DNA of 61,473 bases from Tsukamurella pulmonis (GCF_900103175.1 NZ_FNLF01000001.1:1-61473), one strand, 5' to 3'. Counted from the first letter of the stretch, positions 1 to 9,589 are shown. Program-made: numbers and translations. The notes: generated by a model from the letters alone, not told the origin.

Positions 1-355
1 CGCGCCCAAGGAGACCGTCTCCGCCCGCGCGTACAACGTCGGCACCGAGCGCAACAACGTCACCGTCGCCGAGATCGCGCAGGCCGTGGTCGACGTGGTG
101 CCCGACGCCGGCGTGCGGATCACGGGCGAGGCCGGCAACGACCCCCGCTCCTACCGGGTCGACTTCTCCCGCGCGGCGCGACGAACTCGGCTTCGAGGCG
201 CAGTGGACCGTGCCGGACGGCGCGGCCGAGCTGCACAAGGCCTACACCGAGTACGGGCTCACCGAGCACTCCTTCCACCAGGACTTCACCCGGCTCGCGG
301 TGCTCAAGGACCTGCAGGGCAGGACGTCATCGACGCGGCGATGCGGCGGCGATGA
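1..355 (+). pseudogene. NAD-dependent epimerase/dehydratase, C-terminal part, frameshifted
   Basis: This is the C-terminal end of an extended short-chain dehydrogenase acting on a nucleotide sugar; the N-terminal NAD-binding part lies outside the window. The stretch N-V-G-T-E-R-N-N-V-T near the start, followed by R-S-Y-R-V-D-F-S, is typical of the substrate-binding part of dTDP-sugar epimerases. The frame breaks twice. About one extra base near 178 moves the reading from frame 2 to frame 3, and about one missing G near 318 returns it to frame 2, ending at the TGA at 353-355. Repairing both gives a smooth protein ending DVIDAAMRRR. It converges on the RmlC-like gene 8 bases away and belongs to the sugar-modification genes of the glycan locus. 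The two compensating indels look like sequencing errors, but a real pseudogene is possible. Confidence 0.75.
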
Positions 356-363
356 CGGACCGC

Positions 364-917
364 TCAGCCCAGGCGGCCGCGCAGCTGCGCCCAGGTGCCC
401 GCCGCCCGGTCGCGCGCCGAGACGATCGACGCGGCCAGCGGCCACTGCAGGGCCAGCTCGGGATCCGCGTGATGCACCGCCAGATCCTCGCTCGGATCGT
501 GCGGACGGTCGATCCGGTAGCAGACGTCCGCCACGTCGGTCAGCGCCTGGAAGCCGTGCAGGAAGCCCGGCGGCACGTACAGGGTGTGGAAGGTCTCGTC
601 GTCGAGTCGGAAGGCCCTGCTGCGGCCGAACGTCGGCGAGTACGGTCGCGCGTCGACCAGCACGTCGTGCACCGCACCGTGCGCGCAGCGCACCAGCTTG
701 GCCTCGCCGCGACCCGATCGGCCGTGCATCCCGCGGATCACGCCGCGCACCGAGCGGGACTGGGAATCCTGCACGAAACGCGCTGCCGCGCCGCGCTCTC
801 CGAGGTACTCGTCGAAGACGTCCGCGTCGAAGGTGCGGGTGAACAGGCCCCGGTCGTCCGCGTGCGGGTGGGGACCAGCAGCAGGACGTCGGCCAGGTCG
901 GTCTGCTCGATGCGCAT
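364..917 (-). CDS. RmlC-like dTDP-4-dehydrorhamnose 3,5-epimerase family protein (N-terminal frameshift)
   Basis: This cupin-fold sugar epimerase would act on a dTDP-4-keto-6-deoxyhexose. Family features seen are G-L-F-T-R near the start, S-V-R-G-V-I-R-G-M-H, the A-K-L-V-R strand, D-V-L-V-D-A-R, and L-Y-V-P-P-G-F-L-H-G-F-Q, with D-P-E-L-A-L-Q-W-P near the C-terminus. The likely start is the ATG at 917 (MRIEQTDLADVLLLVP). A missing base near 868, at LLVPTP-HADDRGLF, puts the first 16 or so residues in a different frame from the rest. Repaired length is about 184 residues, normal for the family. It lies 14 bases from the divergent methyltransferase gene. Context suggests a branched or modified deoxysugar rather than plain rhamnose, so no symbol is given. 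Confidence 0.8.
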
Positions 918-931
918 GGGGACATGCTGCC

Positions 932-2032
932 ATGAGACACGCGCGCACGTGCCGCGCCTGCGGCTCCGTCAAACTCACCCGGGTGCTCGACCTGGGCCGC
1001 GTCCCCGCGGCGGATCACTTCCCGCCCGCCGGTACCCCGGTGGACCCGGGCGAATCCGCCCATCCCCTCGCGATGGACCTGTGCGCGGCGTGCGGCCTCG
1101 CGCAGCTCGCCGACGACGACACCGTCACGACGAGCCCCGCGGCGTGGAGCCGCGGCCCTGCGCGAGCAGGCGCGGACGCGGTGGCCCGGGTCGCCGACGC
1201 CGGCCTGCTCCGCGGCACGACGGTGCGCGAGTTCGGCAGCCCGCACGGCGGCACCTGGTTGCCGCTGCTCGCCGACCGCGGCTTCCACGAGGCCGACGGT
1301 CCCGCCGACGTGGTCCTCGACAGCTTCGGCATCATGCACGAGCCCGACCAGCGGGCCGCCTTCGCCGCGCGCGCCGCGGCCGTCGCACCCGGCGGCGTGC
1401 TCCTGCTGCAGTACCAGCCGCTCGGCGGCATCGTCGACCACCTGCAGTGGACCGCCCTACGGCACGGCCACTTCGGCTACTACACGCTGACCGCCCTGGT
1501 GCGACTGCTCGCCGCCGCGGGGCTGGAGCCGGTGCGCGCCTTCGAGTTCGACCTCTACGGGGGCACCGTGCTGCTCGCGGTGCGGCACACGGGCGCGGCC
1601 GACGTCGTCCCCGGCGCCGGCACGGCGGACCCCGTCGTCCGCCGGATCCTCGCCGAGGAGGCGGATTCCGGCCTCGGCACCCCCGCCGGCCTGCGCACCC
1701 TCAGTGCGGCGCCCGCCGACCAGGCGCGCGCGCTCCGGGCGTGGGCGCAGGAGCACGCGGCGGCCGGCCGCACCGTCGGGGCCTACGGCGCCGCCTCGCG
1801 GGCCGTCGCCCTGTTCGCGCTGGCCGGACTGGACGCGGCCCTCGTGTCCTGCGTGGCCGACGCCTCCCCGTCGAAGCAGGGCCGTCGCATGCCCGGCACC
1901 GACATCCCGATCGTGCCGCCCGAGCACCTCGCCGCGCTCGACGGGCCCGTCCTGCTGACCCTGCCCGACCTGCACGACGAGGTGCTGGAGGCCTGGCCGG
2001 CCCTCCGCGGAAGACTGGTGACCGAGCTATGA
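932..2032 (+). CDS. Sugar C-methyltransferase-like SAM-dependent methyltransferase
   Basis: The protein (366 residues) starts with two Cys pairs, C-R-A-C-G at about residue 7 and C-A-A-C-G at about residue 52. These form the zinc-binding N-terminal domain of TylCIII/NovU-type NDP-hexose C-methyltransferases. The middle contains G-S-P-H-G-G-T-W-L, corresponding to the SAM-binding region. The C-terminal third, with G-A-Y-G-A-A-S-R and P-I-V-P-P-E-H, resembles the C-methyltransferase C-terminal domain. It probably methylates a carbon of a keto sugar using S-adenosylmethionine. The stop overlaps the start of the aminotransferase gene (ATGA), so the two are translationally coupled. The methyltransferase core is shorter than usual, with part of the normal SAM domain apparently condensed. 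Confidence 0.75.
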   Translation: MRHARTCRACGSVKLTRVLDLGRVPAADHFPPAGTPVDPGESAHPLAMDLCAACGLAQLADDDTVTTSPAAWSRGPARAGADAVARVADAGLLRGTTVREFGSPHGGTWLPLLADRGFHEADGPADVVLDSFGIMHEPDQRAAFAARAAAVAPGGVLLLQYQPLGGIVDHLQWTALRHGHFGYYTLTALVRLLAAAGLEPVRAFEFDLYGGTVLLAVRHTGAADVVPGAGTADPVVRRILAEEADSGLGTPAGLRTLSAAPADQARALRAWAQEHAAAGRTVGAYGAASRAVALFALAGLDAALVSCVADASPSKQGRRMPGTDIPIVPPEHLAALDGPVLLTLPDLHDEVLEAWPALRGRLVTEL

Positions 2033-3352
2033 CCGAACCCGACTTCACCCGCTCGCGCGAACTGCAGGACGCCTGCACCACCTGGTGCCCGGCGGCGCGC
2101 ACACCTACCCGCGGCGCCGACCAGTACCCCGAGTTCATGCCGCCGGTGCTGACCCGCGGCCGCGGCGCGCGCGTCTGGGACGCCGACGGCAACGAGTACG
2201 TGGAGTACGGGATGGGCCTGCGCGCCGTGACCCTGGGCCACGCGTACCCGCCCGTGGTGGACGCCGTGCGCGCCTGCCTCGACGACGGGCTCAACTTCAG
2301 CCGGCCCACGACGACGGAGCTCGACGCCGCCGAGGACTTCCTCGCGATGGTGCCCACCGCCGACATGGTCAAGTTCGGCAAGAACGGCTCCGACGCCACC
2401 ACCGCGGCGCTGCGGCTCGCGCGCGCCGCCACCGGCCGCGATCTGGTGGCGATCTGCGATCAACCCTTCTTCTCCGTGGACGACTGGTTCATCGGATCCA
2501 CCGAGATGGCGGGCGGGATCCCCACCGCGATCACCGATCTCACGGTCCGGTTCGGCTACAACGACGCCGACTCCCTGCGCGCCCGGTTCGCCGAGCACCC
2601 CGGCCGCATCGCCGCGGTGTTCCTCGAGGCCACCGCGCTCGCCGAGCCCGAGCCCGGCTTCCTGGAAACCGTTCGGGCCCTGTGCGACGAGCACGGCGCC
2701 GTGCTCGTGTTCGACGAGATGATCACCGGGTTCCGCTGGTCGCCGCACGGCGCGCAGTCCGTCTTCGGCGTGACGCCCGATCTCTCGTGCTGGGGCAAGG
2801 CCATGGGCAACGGCTTCCCGATCTCGGCGCTCGCCGGCAAGCGCGCGCTCATGGAACTCGGCGGCCTGAACACCGACGCCGACCGGGTCTTCCTGCTGTC
2901 CACGACCCACGGCCCGGAGACGGTCGCTCACCGCCTTCCGCGCCGTCGCCCGGTCCTACCGCGAGGGCGATCCCGTGGGCGCGATGGAGCGCGCCGGGCG
3001 GCGCCTGGCCGACGGGGTGAACGCGGCCGCCGCGGCGGCGGGCGTCGGCGACGCGGTGCGGGCCATCGGGCGGCCGTCGTGCCTCGTCTTCACCACCCGC
3101 GACGCCGACGGCGCGCCGTCGCAGGCGTACCGGACGCTGTTCCTGCAGGAGCTGCTGCGGCGCGGTGTGCTCGGCCAGTCCTTCGTGATCTCCGCGGCCC
3201 ACACGGACGCCGACGTCGACCACACCGTCGACGCGGTCGCGGCGGCGCTCGTGCCGTACCGGAAGGCCCTGGAGGCGGGCACCGTCGAGGGCTGCTCGAG
3301 GGCCGGCCCGTGGCGCCCGCACTGCGCCGGACCGCGGCGCCGCGGCGGTTGA
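2029..3352 (+). pseudogene. Class III PLP aminotransferase, glutamate-1-semialdehyde aminomutase-like, frameshifted
   Basis: This PLP-dependent class III aminotransferase resembles HemL but sits among sugar genes, so it may act on a sugar or another small keto compound. Motifs seen: P-G-G-A-H-T-Y near the start, F-G-K-N-G-S-D-A-T cofactor-phosphate region, F-D-E-M-I-T-G-F-R, and W-G-K-A-M-G-N-G-F with the expected PLP lysine. Three breaks are visible. About one base is missing near 2070. About two are missing (or one extra) near 2105, so that P-G-G-A-H-T-Y is in another frame from the flanks. Two bases are missing near 2918, after which the C-terminal quarter continues in frame 2 to the stop at 3352. 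Repaired length is about 442 residues. ATGA overlap with the upstream methyltransferase. Confidence 0.8.
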
Positions 3353-3365
3353 CCGGAGGCCCGTC

Positions 3366-4471
3366 GTGACCGCGCCGACCCGGGTGCTCGTGGTGGGCCC
3401 CGCGGCGCCCGGCCCGGCGAGCCGCGGCGGGATCGCGACCGTCGTCGGGCACATGGCGGCGCAGCCCGATCCCGCGATCGCGGTGCGGCTCCTGACCACC
3501 TACGTCGACGGCACCGTCGGGCAGCGGCTGCGCACCGGCCTCGGCGGCATGGCGCGCGGCGTGCTGGCCGTGCTGCGCGGCGAGGCGGACGTGGTGCACG
3601 TGCACCTCTCGCACGGCGGCAGCGTGGTCCGCAGGCCCCCGTGCTCTGGGCGGCGCGCCTGCGCCGCGTGCCGGCCGTGGTGCACGGGCACAGCTACGAC
3701 TTCGGCGGGTGGGTCACCGGGCTCCCCGCTCCCGCACGGCCGCTCGTGCGTGCGGCCCTGCCCGCGGACCGCTGGCTGGTCCTCGGGACCGGGCTCGCCA
3801 CCGAGTACGCGGCCGCGATGGGACTGCCCCGCGGCGACGTGGAGGTGCTCTACAACCCCGTGCCCGCCGTTCCCGCCCGGGCCGCCGCCGCGCCGCCCGA
3901 CGGGGTGGTCCGCGTCGTCGCGCTCGGCCGGCTCGGCGAGCGCAAGGGCAGCTACGACCTCGTCGCGGCGGTGGCGGCCCTGCCACCGGAGATCCGGGCG
4001 CGCCTGCACCTCACGCTGGCCGGCGACGGCGAGGTGGACGAGGTCCGCGCCGCGGTCGCCGCGGCCGGCGTCGGGGACGCGGTGACGGTGCGCGGCTGGG
4101 TCGACGCGGCCGGGCGCGACGAGCTGCTCGCGGCCGCGCAGGTCTTCGCCCTGCCCAGCTACGACGAGGGTCTGCCGATGGCGCTGCTGGAGGCGATGGC
4201 CGCGGGCCTGGCGCCGTTGACCACACCCGTGGGCGCGATCCCGGACGCGGTGACCGACGGCGCGGACGCCCTCCTCGTCCCGCCGGGCGACGTCCCCGCG
4301 CTGAGCGCCGCGCTCGCGCGGCTGGTGACCGATCCCGCACTGCGCGCTGCGATCTCGGCCGGGGCCCGCACCCGTGCCGACGACTTCGCGATCGAGCCGT
4401 GGCACGCGCGGCTGGCGGCGCTCTGGATCGAGCTGGCGGCAGAGGGCGGGCCCGCGGCTACTCGCGGGTGA
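3366..4471 (+). pseudogene. GT4-type glycosyltransferase, one frameshift
   Basis: This glycosyltransferase has the GT-B fold of family GT4. The N-terminal domain begins R-V-L-V-V-G-P and has the G-G-I-A-T-V-V loop. The C-terminal domain carries V-A-L-G-R-L-G-E-R-K-G-S and the donor-binding P-S-Y-D-E-G-L-P-M-A-L-L-E-A-M-A, with the E-x7-E-type acidic residues. The GTG start at 3366 lies just after the aminotransferase. One base is missing near 3632, between S-V-V-R and A-P-V-L-W, so the first 89 residues are in frame 3 and the rest in frame 2. Repaired length is about 368 residues. It is probably cytoplasmic and adds a sugar to the lipid-linked repeat unit. Confidence 0.8.
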
Positions 4472-5657
4472 GGTGCTCGGGCTTCTCGATGACGGCGGCC
4501 TGGGACTGGAGGCGGGACAGGCCCGGCGCGGGGAACCACGCGTCGGGGCCCGGAGCGTCGTAGGCCCAGAGCGGACCGTGGAAGGCCGAGGACGTCCCGA
4601 AGTACGTGACGGCGAGGCCGTACGTGTTGGCGAGCGCGTACCACCGATCGCCGAGCCGGTTCCACTGCTCGGCGCTGGCCGCGCTCTGGCCGGGGCCGTA
4701 CCAGCCCACCTCGCCGACCGAACACTCCACGGCGCTGCGGGCGCACCACTCGCCGAACGTGCGCAGCCGGCCGAGGAAACCCGTCTCGTAGCCGCGGTCC
4801 GACCAGGGCCGTCCCGCGTCCCGGACGTAGTTCCTGTCCAGCTTGGCCGGGTCGAAGACCTCGCCCTCGCCGCTCTTGCTGACCGGATACATGTGCTGCG
4901 AGTACACGATGCGGCCCAGTGGGTCGTCGACCCAGCCGCCGCGCGGGTCCGTGTAGGCGAAGTCGGAGAACCGCGAACAGCACAGGGACTCCACCCAGAG
5001 AACCTTGCGGTCGCCGACCTCGCGCAGCGCCGTGACCACCTCCTGCACGTGCCGCTGGTAGACCGCGTACGGGGGCTTGTCCGCGGACTGCAGGTCCCCG
5101 CGGGTGGGGTGGCTGAACCGGGTCGGCTCGTTGAACAGGTCGTAGGCGACGACGGCCGGCTCGTCGCGGAAGCCGGCGGACAGCATGCGCCAGACCCGGT
5201 TCGTCTGCTCGACGGTGAGCCCGGCGCCGCAGACCCGCGGTGCCGCGGTCGAGCGCGGCGCGCGCCACTCGCACCCGTTGTGCAGGCCGAGCACGACCCG
5301 CATGCCGGCCGCCTCGATCTTGCCGACCTCCGCCCGGATCGCGTTCCAGTACGCCGGATGGAAAGCGTCGTCGCCCGCGTCGAGTCCGGGTTGCAGGAAG
5401 GTCCAGTCCACGGGGAGGCGGATCAGCCGGTGACCGCGCTCCCGCAACCGGGCGTACGTGATCGCGGGTTCCCCGGTCCCGGTGACGGTGGGGTGGTCGT
5501 AGATCGTGACGGCCTGCGTGAGCATGGTCGCGACGTTGATCCCGCGCATCCAGGTCGTGGCCGGCTCAGCCACCCGCGGCCGCGGTATCGCGAGCGTGGC
5601 GAGGACGAGCGCTGCGACGATCACCACGATCAGGGCTCCGCGGCGGATCGTGGTCAT
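4458..5657 (-). CDS. Secreted glycoside hydrolase family 5 (cellulase-like)
   Basis: The product is a 399-residue extracellular glycanase. Residues 5-24 form a hydrophobic signal segment or anchor after an R-R pair. The GH5 barrel follows: R-G-I-N-V near 38, an active-site R/H region at R-L-P-V-D-W, the acid/base glutamate E177 in F-N-E-P, H-M-Y at about 256, and the nucleophile E316 in S-V-G-E-V-G-W-Y. Glycan loci often carry a hydrolase that trims or releases the polymer, and this is the likely role here. The gene is convergent with the upstream glycosyltransferase and overlaps its 3' end by 14 bases. It is divergent from the WecG-like gene. The substrate cannot be told from the sequence. 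Confidence 0.88.
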   Translation of the reverse strand: MTTIRRGALIVVIVAALVLATLAIPRPRVAEPATTWMRGINVATMLTQAVTIYDHPTVTGTGEPAITYARLRERGHRLIRLPVDWTFLQPGLDAGDDAFHPAYWNAIRAEVGKIEAAGMRVVLGLHNGCEWRAPRSTAAPRVCGAGLTVEQTNRVWRMLSAGFRDEPAVVAYDLFNEPTRFSHPTRGDLQSADKPPYAVYQRHVQEVVTALREVGDRKVLWVESLCCSRFSDFAYTDPRGGWVDDPLGRIVYSQHMYPVSKSGEGEVFDPAKLDRNYVRDAGRPWSDRGYETGFLGRLRTFGEWCARSAVECSVGEVGWYGPGQSAASAEQWNRLGDRWYALANTYGLAVTYFGTSSAFHGPLWAYDAPGPDAWFPAPGLSRLQSQAAVIEKPEHLTRE

Positions 5658-5755
5658 GTGCTCACCCCCGCAGCGGTTCTCGACGGTGCGCGGGGCACCG
5701 GGCTCGACACCGGCAAGCCTACTGCATTCGCAAACGGGACCGGTACCCTGAACCC

Positions 5756-6487
5756 GTGCACGACGTACACATGCTCGGGGTCCGGTTCGACGATCTGCCC
5801 TTCGACGAGGCCGTCTCGCGGCTGCGGGAGGCGGCGCGCGGCGACCGGACGCGCACCGTCGTCTTCCCCAATGCGGCGACGCTCAACCTCGCCGCGCAGT
5901 CGCGCGACTACCGCGACGTCCTGAACTCCTCGTCGTTCGTCTTCGGGGACGGCACCGGTGTGCGGTGGGCCGCGCGGATGCGCGGCGTGCGGCTGCGCGC
6001 GAACCTCAACGGCACCGACGTGATCCCCGCGCTGCTGGCGGCGGCGCCCGGCCTGCGGGTGTACCTGCTGGGTGGGACCGAGGAGGTGAACGCGGCCGCG
6101 GCCGCGGCGGCCGCGCAGCGCTTCCCGGTCGAGATCGTGGGCCGCCACCACGGCTTCTTCGACCTCGACGACTGCCCCGAGATCCTGGCGGCGATCACCG
6201 CGGCCGCACCGGACGTGCTGCTCGTCGGCTTCGGCAATCCCCTGCAGGAGCAGTGGATCGCGCGCCACCGCGCCGCGCTGGCCGTGCCGCTGATCGCGGG
6301 AGTGGGCGGGCTCTTCGGGTTCTGGGCCGGCACCCGGACCCGCGCGCCCGGCCTGGCGCGGCGCCTGGGAGTGGAGTGGGTCGACATCCTGCTGCGCGAG
6401 CCGCACAAGGCCCGGCGCTACCTCCTCGGCAATCCCGCGTTCCTCGCGCGCGCCGCCCGGACCAGGGCCGCCGACCTGCGGAGCTGA
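5756..6487 (+). CDS. WecG/TagA/CpsF family glycosyltransferase (GT26)
   Basis: This 243-residue protein is a full-length member of the family that transfers N-acetylmannosamine(uronate) or a similar sugar to a lipid-linked acceptor. Motifs seen are N-A-A-T-L-N-L-A near residue 40, the F-G-D-G-T-G-V-R substrate loop with its catalytic-type Asp, and V-G-F-G-N-P-L-Q-E-Q-W-I near 160. G-V-G-G-L-F-G-F-W-A-G follows with basic residues and E-W-V-D-I-L-L-R-E-P. The start is a GTG at 5756, placing the usual beginning M-L-G-V-R-F-D just downstream. It stands alone between divergent or convergent neighbours in the glycan locus. Confidence 0.9.
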   Translation: MHDVHMLGVRFDDLPFDEAVSRLREAARGDRTRTVVFPNAATLNLAAQSRDYRDVLNSSSFVFGDGTGVRWAARMRGVRLRANLNGTDVIPALLAAAPGLRVYLLGGTEEVNAAAAAAAAQRFPVEIVGRHHGFFDLDDCPEILAAITAAAPDVLLVGFGNPLQEQWIARHRAALAVPLIAGVGGLFGFWAGTRTRAPGLARRLGVEWVDILLREPHKARRYLLGNPAFLARAARTRAADLRS

Positions 6488-6518
6488 CCGGGTCCGATCC
6501 CCGTCACCCGCGCGGTGC

Positions 6519-7568
6519 TCAGCGCCGCGCGGGGCGGGCGCGCCGTGCGGGCCGGACGCTCCGCGCGAGGACCTCGGCGAGCGGCCGCACGGAGACCGGC
6601 GCGGCGTACGCGTGCAGGTAGTGCTCCCGCGCCGCGCGTCCCCGCCGCTCCGCCTCCGCGGGGTCGGCCAGGGCGTCGAACGCCCGGGCCAGGCCGGCCA
6701 CGTCCTCCACGCCGATCGCGTCCTCCCCCGGGGGCTGGAACTCCGGGAGGGCGCCCTCGGTGGAGACGATCGGCGTCACCCCGAGCTGCATCGCGAGCAC
6801 CTGCACCCCGCTCTGCGTGGCGAGCCGGTAGTGCGCCACCGAGCCCTTCGCGCGGGCCATCGGCGCCAGCACGTCGTCGTACGAGTACCGCCCTCGCTCC
6901 CAGCGCACCGACGGGGGCAGATCCTGCGGCAGGTCACCGTCGCCGATGAGGACCAGTTCGTCGCCGCGCCACCCCGGCCCGGCGACGTGACGCTCCCACG
7001 CGGCGAGGGTCACGCCGAGGTTCTTGTACTCCGACAGTCGCCCGACCGCCACGAAGTCCCGGCGGCCGGCGGCGGCCACGAACGGCGGCACGCGGGCCTC
7101 GTCGAGATCACTGGTCAGCGGCGCGACCGCGGCCGCGCCGACCCGCGCGCCGACGTGATCGCTGAACGCGACGGTCGCGGCCGCCGAACGGTTCCACCGG
7201 CCGAACAGCGCCCGCTCCCAGGCGGGGAAGACCTCGTCGGCACCGTGCGGTCGATCGTCGTGCACGAGGTTCACCCGGGGGGCGCCGCCCGCGAGCAGCA
7301 TCCAGCGCGGGTCGCGCACCAGCTCGGTGACCACCACGTCGGGGGCGAAGGCCCGCACCGCCCGCAGCCCGGCCGCGAAACCCGGCCAGGTGGAGGCCGT
7401 GCGCGGGCGGGCGTCGAGCACCCGCTCGTAGGCGCGCGCCCCGTCGGACTCCGGGTGCTGATCGGTGGTCACCAGGAGCACCTCCCAGCCGGCCTCGATC
7501 AGCTGCTCGCAGTACACCCGGGCCAGGGGCCGCATCCACGGCGAGAGCCAGAGAACGCGTCCCGTCAT
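6519..7568 (-). CDS. Glycosyltransferase (GT4-like)
   Basis: The protein (349 residues) has two Rossmann-type halves typical of GT-B glycosyltransferases. The N-terminal half starts R-V-L-W-L-S-P. The C-terminal half has F-V-A-V-G-R-L-S-E-Y-K-N-L and L-V-L-I-G-D-G-D. The C-terminal donor region is poorly conserved: the usual E-G-F/E-x7-E is replaced by Q-S-G-V-Q-V-L-A-M-Q. The donor sugar cannot be assigned. The ATG at 7568 overlaps the stop of the upstream fusion glycosyltransferase (ATGA), so both are co-translated on the minus strand. The last residues are a basic R-P-A-R-R-type tail. Confidence 0.8.
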   Translation of the reverse strand: MTGRVLWLSPWMRPLARVYCEQLIEAGWEVLLVTTDQHPESDGARAYERVLDARPRTASTWPGFAAGLRAVRAFAPDVVVTELVRDPRWMLLAGGAPRVNLVHDDRPHGADEVFPAWERALFGRWNRSAAATVAFSDHVGARVGAAAVAPLTSDLDEARVPPFVAAAGRRDFVAVGRLSEYKNLGVTLAAWERHVAGPGWRGDELVLIGDGDLPQDLPPSVRWERGRYSYDDVLAPMARAKGSVAHYRLATQSGVQVLAMQLGVTPIVSTEGALPEFQPPGEDAIGVEDVAGLARAFDALADPAEAERRGRAAREHYLHAYAAPVSVRPLAEVLARSVRPARRARPARR

Positions 7569-9589
7569 CGCAGGACCCCGGCGAACGCCGCCTCGTAGGC
7601 GTCGGCCATGGCCTCGACGGAGTAGTTGGACCGCATCCGCTCGAATCCCCTGTCGCCCAGGGCCGCCCATTCCTGCGGGTGGGCGAGCATGTCGGTCATC
7701 GCCGCGCGCCAGCCGTCGACGGTGACCTCCTCGACGAGGCGCCCGGCCTCGCCGTGGGCGAGGATCTCCGGGATCGCGCCGACGGCCGAGGCGACCACCG
7801 GCACGCGGCGGGCCATGGCCTCGAGGATCACCAGCGGGAAGGCCTCGTCGCGGCTGGGCACGCACAGCAGATCCGCCTCGGCGAGGGCCGCCTCGGGGCC
7901 GGGCGTCCATCCGCGCCAGTGCACGCGATCGCGCACGGAGTCCGGGGTCATGGCCTCGAGCCGCGCGCGGTCGGGACCGTCGCCGTAGATGGAGAGCTCC
8001 CAGTCCTGATCGGGAACGCCCGCCAGGGCGGCGGCCAGTAGGTGCGGGTTCTTGAACTCGACGGCGCGGGCGAGCACGACCAGGCGGCGCGGGCGGCCGA
8101 GCGGGGGCCGCGGCGGGACCTCGCCGCGGGCGGCGGCGCGGTCGATGCCGTTGGGCGCGGTGAAGACCGGTGCGTTCAGGTCCTGGAACTGCGGGCCCAC
8201 GTCCCAGTGCCCGTCCGCGAGGCCGACGAAACCGTCGGCGCGGCGCATCGCGCGGGCCAGGGGCGCCGAGAAGGTCGGCTCCTGCGCGTCGAACCAGGAG
8301 TGGGAGGCGACCAGCCAGCGCCGGTCACGGCGGCCGGCGCGCCACAGCGTCGCGAATCCGGTCTCGGTGTTCGTGGTCGCGCTGATGAGGATCTGCGGGC
8401 CCGTGACGGGATCGAGCACGGGCGCGAACCAGGGCTGCCGGACGACGCGCACCGAGTGCGGGACGTCGGCGACGAGCGGGCCGAAGCGTTGCATGCACGC
8501 GATGGTCACCGGGTAGCCGCGCCGGTCGAGCTCGGCGGCGAGGAGCACGTGCTGCCGCTCGGCGCCGCCGTAGACCAGCCGGTTCGTCGTGATCACGATC
8601 GCGGGTCGATCGGTGGCGCGCGCCGCGCGGGCGTGCGCGCGGCGGGTGGAGCGCTGCACGCGGTCGAGGACCGAGGTGCCGGCCAGGTACAGATCGGCGG
8701 TGCGGGCCCCGCCGTCGTGCTCGAGGTTGAGTGCGATGTTGGCGCGGAGCAGGTCGCCGGAGCGCCGGCTCGCGCGCGCGTCGTCGGCGACGGTGCCGCC
8801 GCTCGTGTGCGTGATCCCCTCGTCGTCAGTGAGGACCAGCCGCCAGCCCGCGCCGCGGGCCCGCTGCTGCCAGTCCGTCTCCTCGCCGTAGAGGAAGAAC
8901 TCCTCGTCGAACGGGCCCAGCGCGTCCCAGGCGTCGCGCTGGATCGCCAGGCACGCGCCGGTCAGGTAGCCGTCGACCTCGGCCGGGGCCTGCGCGTACA
9001 GGTCGGAGAGCGGCGTGGCGCGCAGGCGCGGGGCGTACCCGGCGTACGAGACCAGTGCGCGGATCGGGCCCCGACGGCGGTGCGCGACGTCCCACTCGCG
9101 GTCGGCGGCGTCCCGATGTGCAGGATCATGAATTCTCGGCGCGGCTGCGGCGACGCCCGGAGACCGCAGCGCGGCACGGGTCGCAGCCAGATCGCCGCGC
9201 AGCACCGCGTCCGGGTTGAGCAACAGCAGATCGGCGTCGGGTGCGAGTGCGGCGAGCCGGTTGACCGCGGCGGCGAAGCCGACGTTCGTCCCGTCGCCGT
9301 GCCATGCGACATCGGGAAAATCTGCCCGCAACTCGGCCATCCCGGGCCAGTCCGCACCGGAGTTGTCCCAGATCAACGTACGTGTACGAGAAAGGTGCTC
9401 GGCGACGGAGTCCAGACAGGCCCGCAGGTCGTCCGGATTCTTGTAGGCCACGACGAGCACCGCGAGCGGGCGGTGCCCCGGCGTCGCCGGCGGCGGGGCG
9501 GACCGGAGTCCGCCGGGGAGATAGGCGCGGTCGAGCTCGCTCGGCACGAACTTCTCCTCACAGGTCGCCGGGTCCTTCAGCTTCGACAT
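7565..9589 (-). CDS. Bifunctional GT2-GT4 glycosyltransferase fusion
   Basis: This 674-residue protein joins two glycosyltransferases. The N-terminal half (about 40-290) is a GT2 rhamnosyltransferase/WbbL-like domain with V-V-A-Y-K-N-P-D-D-L, N-V-G-F-A-A-A-V-N-R and L-L-L-N-P-D-A at the metal site. It continues with G-A-C-L-A-I-R-type G-Y-L-T-G-A-C and F-F-L-Y-G-E-E-T-D-W. The C-terminal half (about 330-674) is GT4, with R-L-V-Y-G-G-A-E-R-Q, V-V-L-A-R-A-V-E-F-K-N and S-R-D-E-A-F-P-L-V-I-L-E-A-M-A. It could add two sugars in succession. I chose the ATG at 9589 (MSKLKDP); upstream codons lack support, although the frame stays open to 9721. A TATAGT box lies directly upstream of this ATG, so the true start may be the GTG at 9547. 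Confidence 0.82.
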   Translation of the reverse strand: MSKLKDPATCEEKFVPSELDRAYLPGGLRSAPPPATPGHRPLAVLVVAYKNPDDLRACLDSVAEHLSRTRTLIWDNSGADWPGMAELRADFPDVAWHGDGTNVGFAAAVNRLAALAPDADLLLLNPDAVLRGDLAATRAALRSPGVAAAAPRIHDPAHRDAADREWDVAHRRRGPIRALVSYAGYAPRLRATPLSDLYAQAPAEVDGYLTGACLAIQRDAWDALGPFDEEFFLYGEETDWQQRARGAGWRLVLTDDEGITHTSGGTVADDARASRRSGDLLRANIALNLEHDGGARTADLYLAGTSVLDRVQRSTRRAHARAARATDRPAIVITTNRLVYGGAERQHVLLAAELDRRGYPVTIACMQRFGPLVADVPHSVRVVRQPWFAPVLDPVTGPQILISATTNTETGFATLWRAGRRDRRWLVASHSWFDAQEPTFSAPLARAMRRADGFVGLADGHWDVGPQFQDLNAPVFTAPNGIDRAAARGEVPPRPPLGRPRRLVVLARAVEFKNPHLLAAALAGVPDQDWELSIYGDGPDRARLEAMTPDSVRDRVHWRGWTPGPEAALAEADLLCVPSRDEAFPLVILEAMARRVPVVASAVGAIPEILAHGEAGRLVEEVTVDGWRAAMTDMLAHPQEWAALGDRGFERMRSNYSVEAMADAYEAAFAGVLR

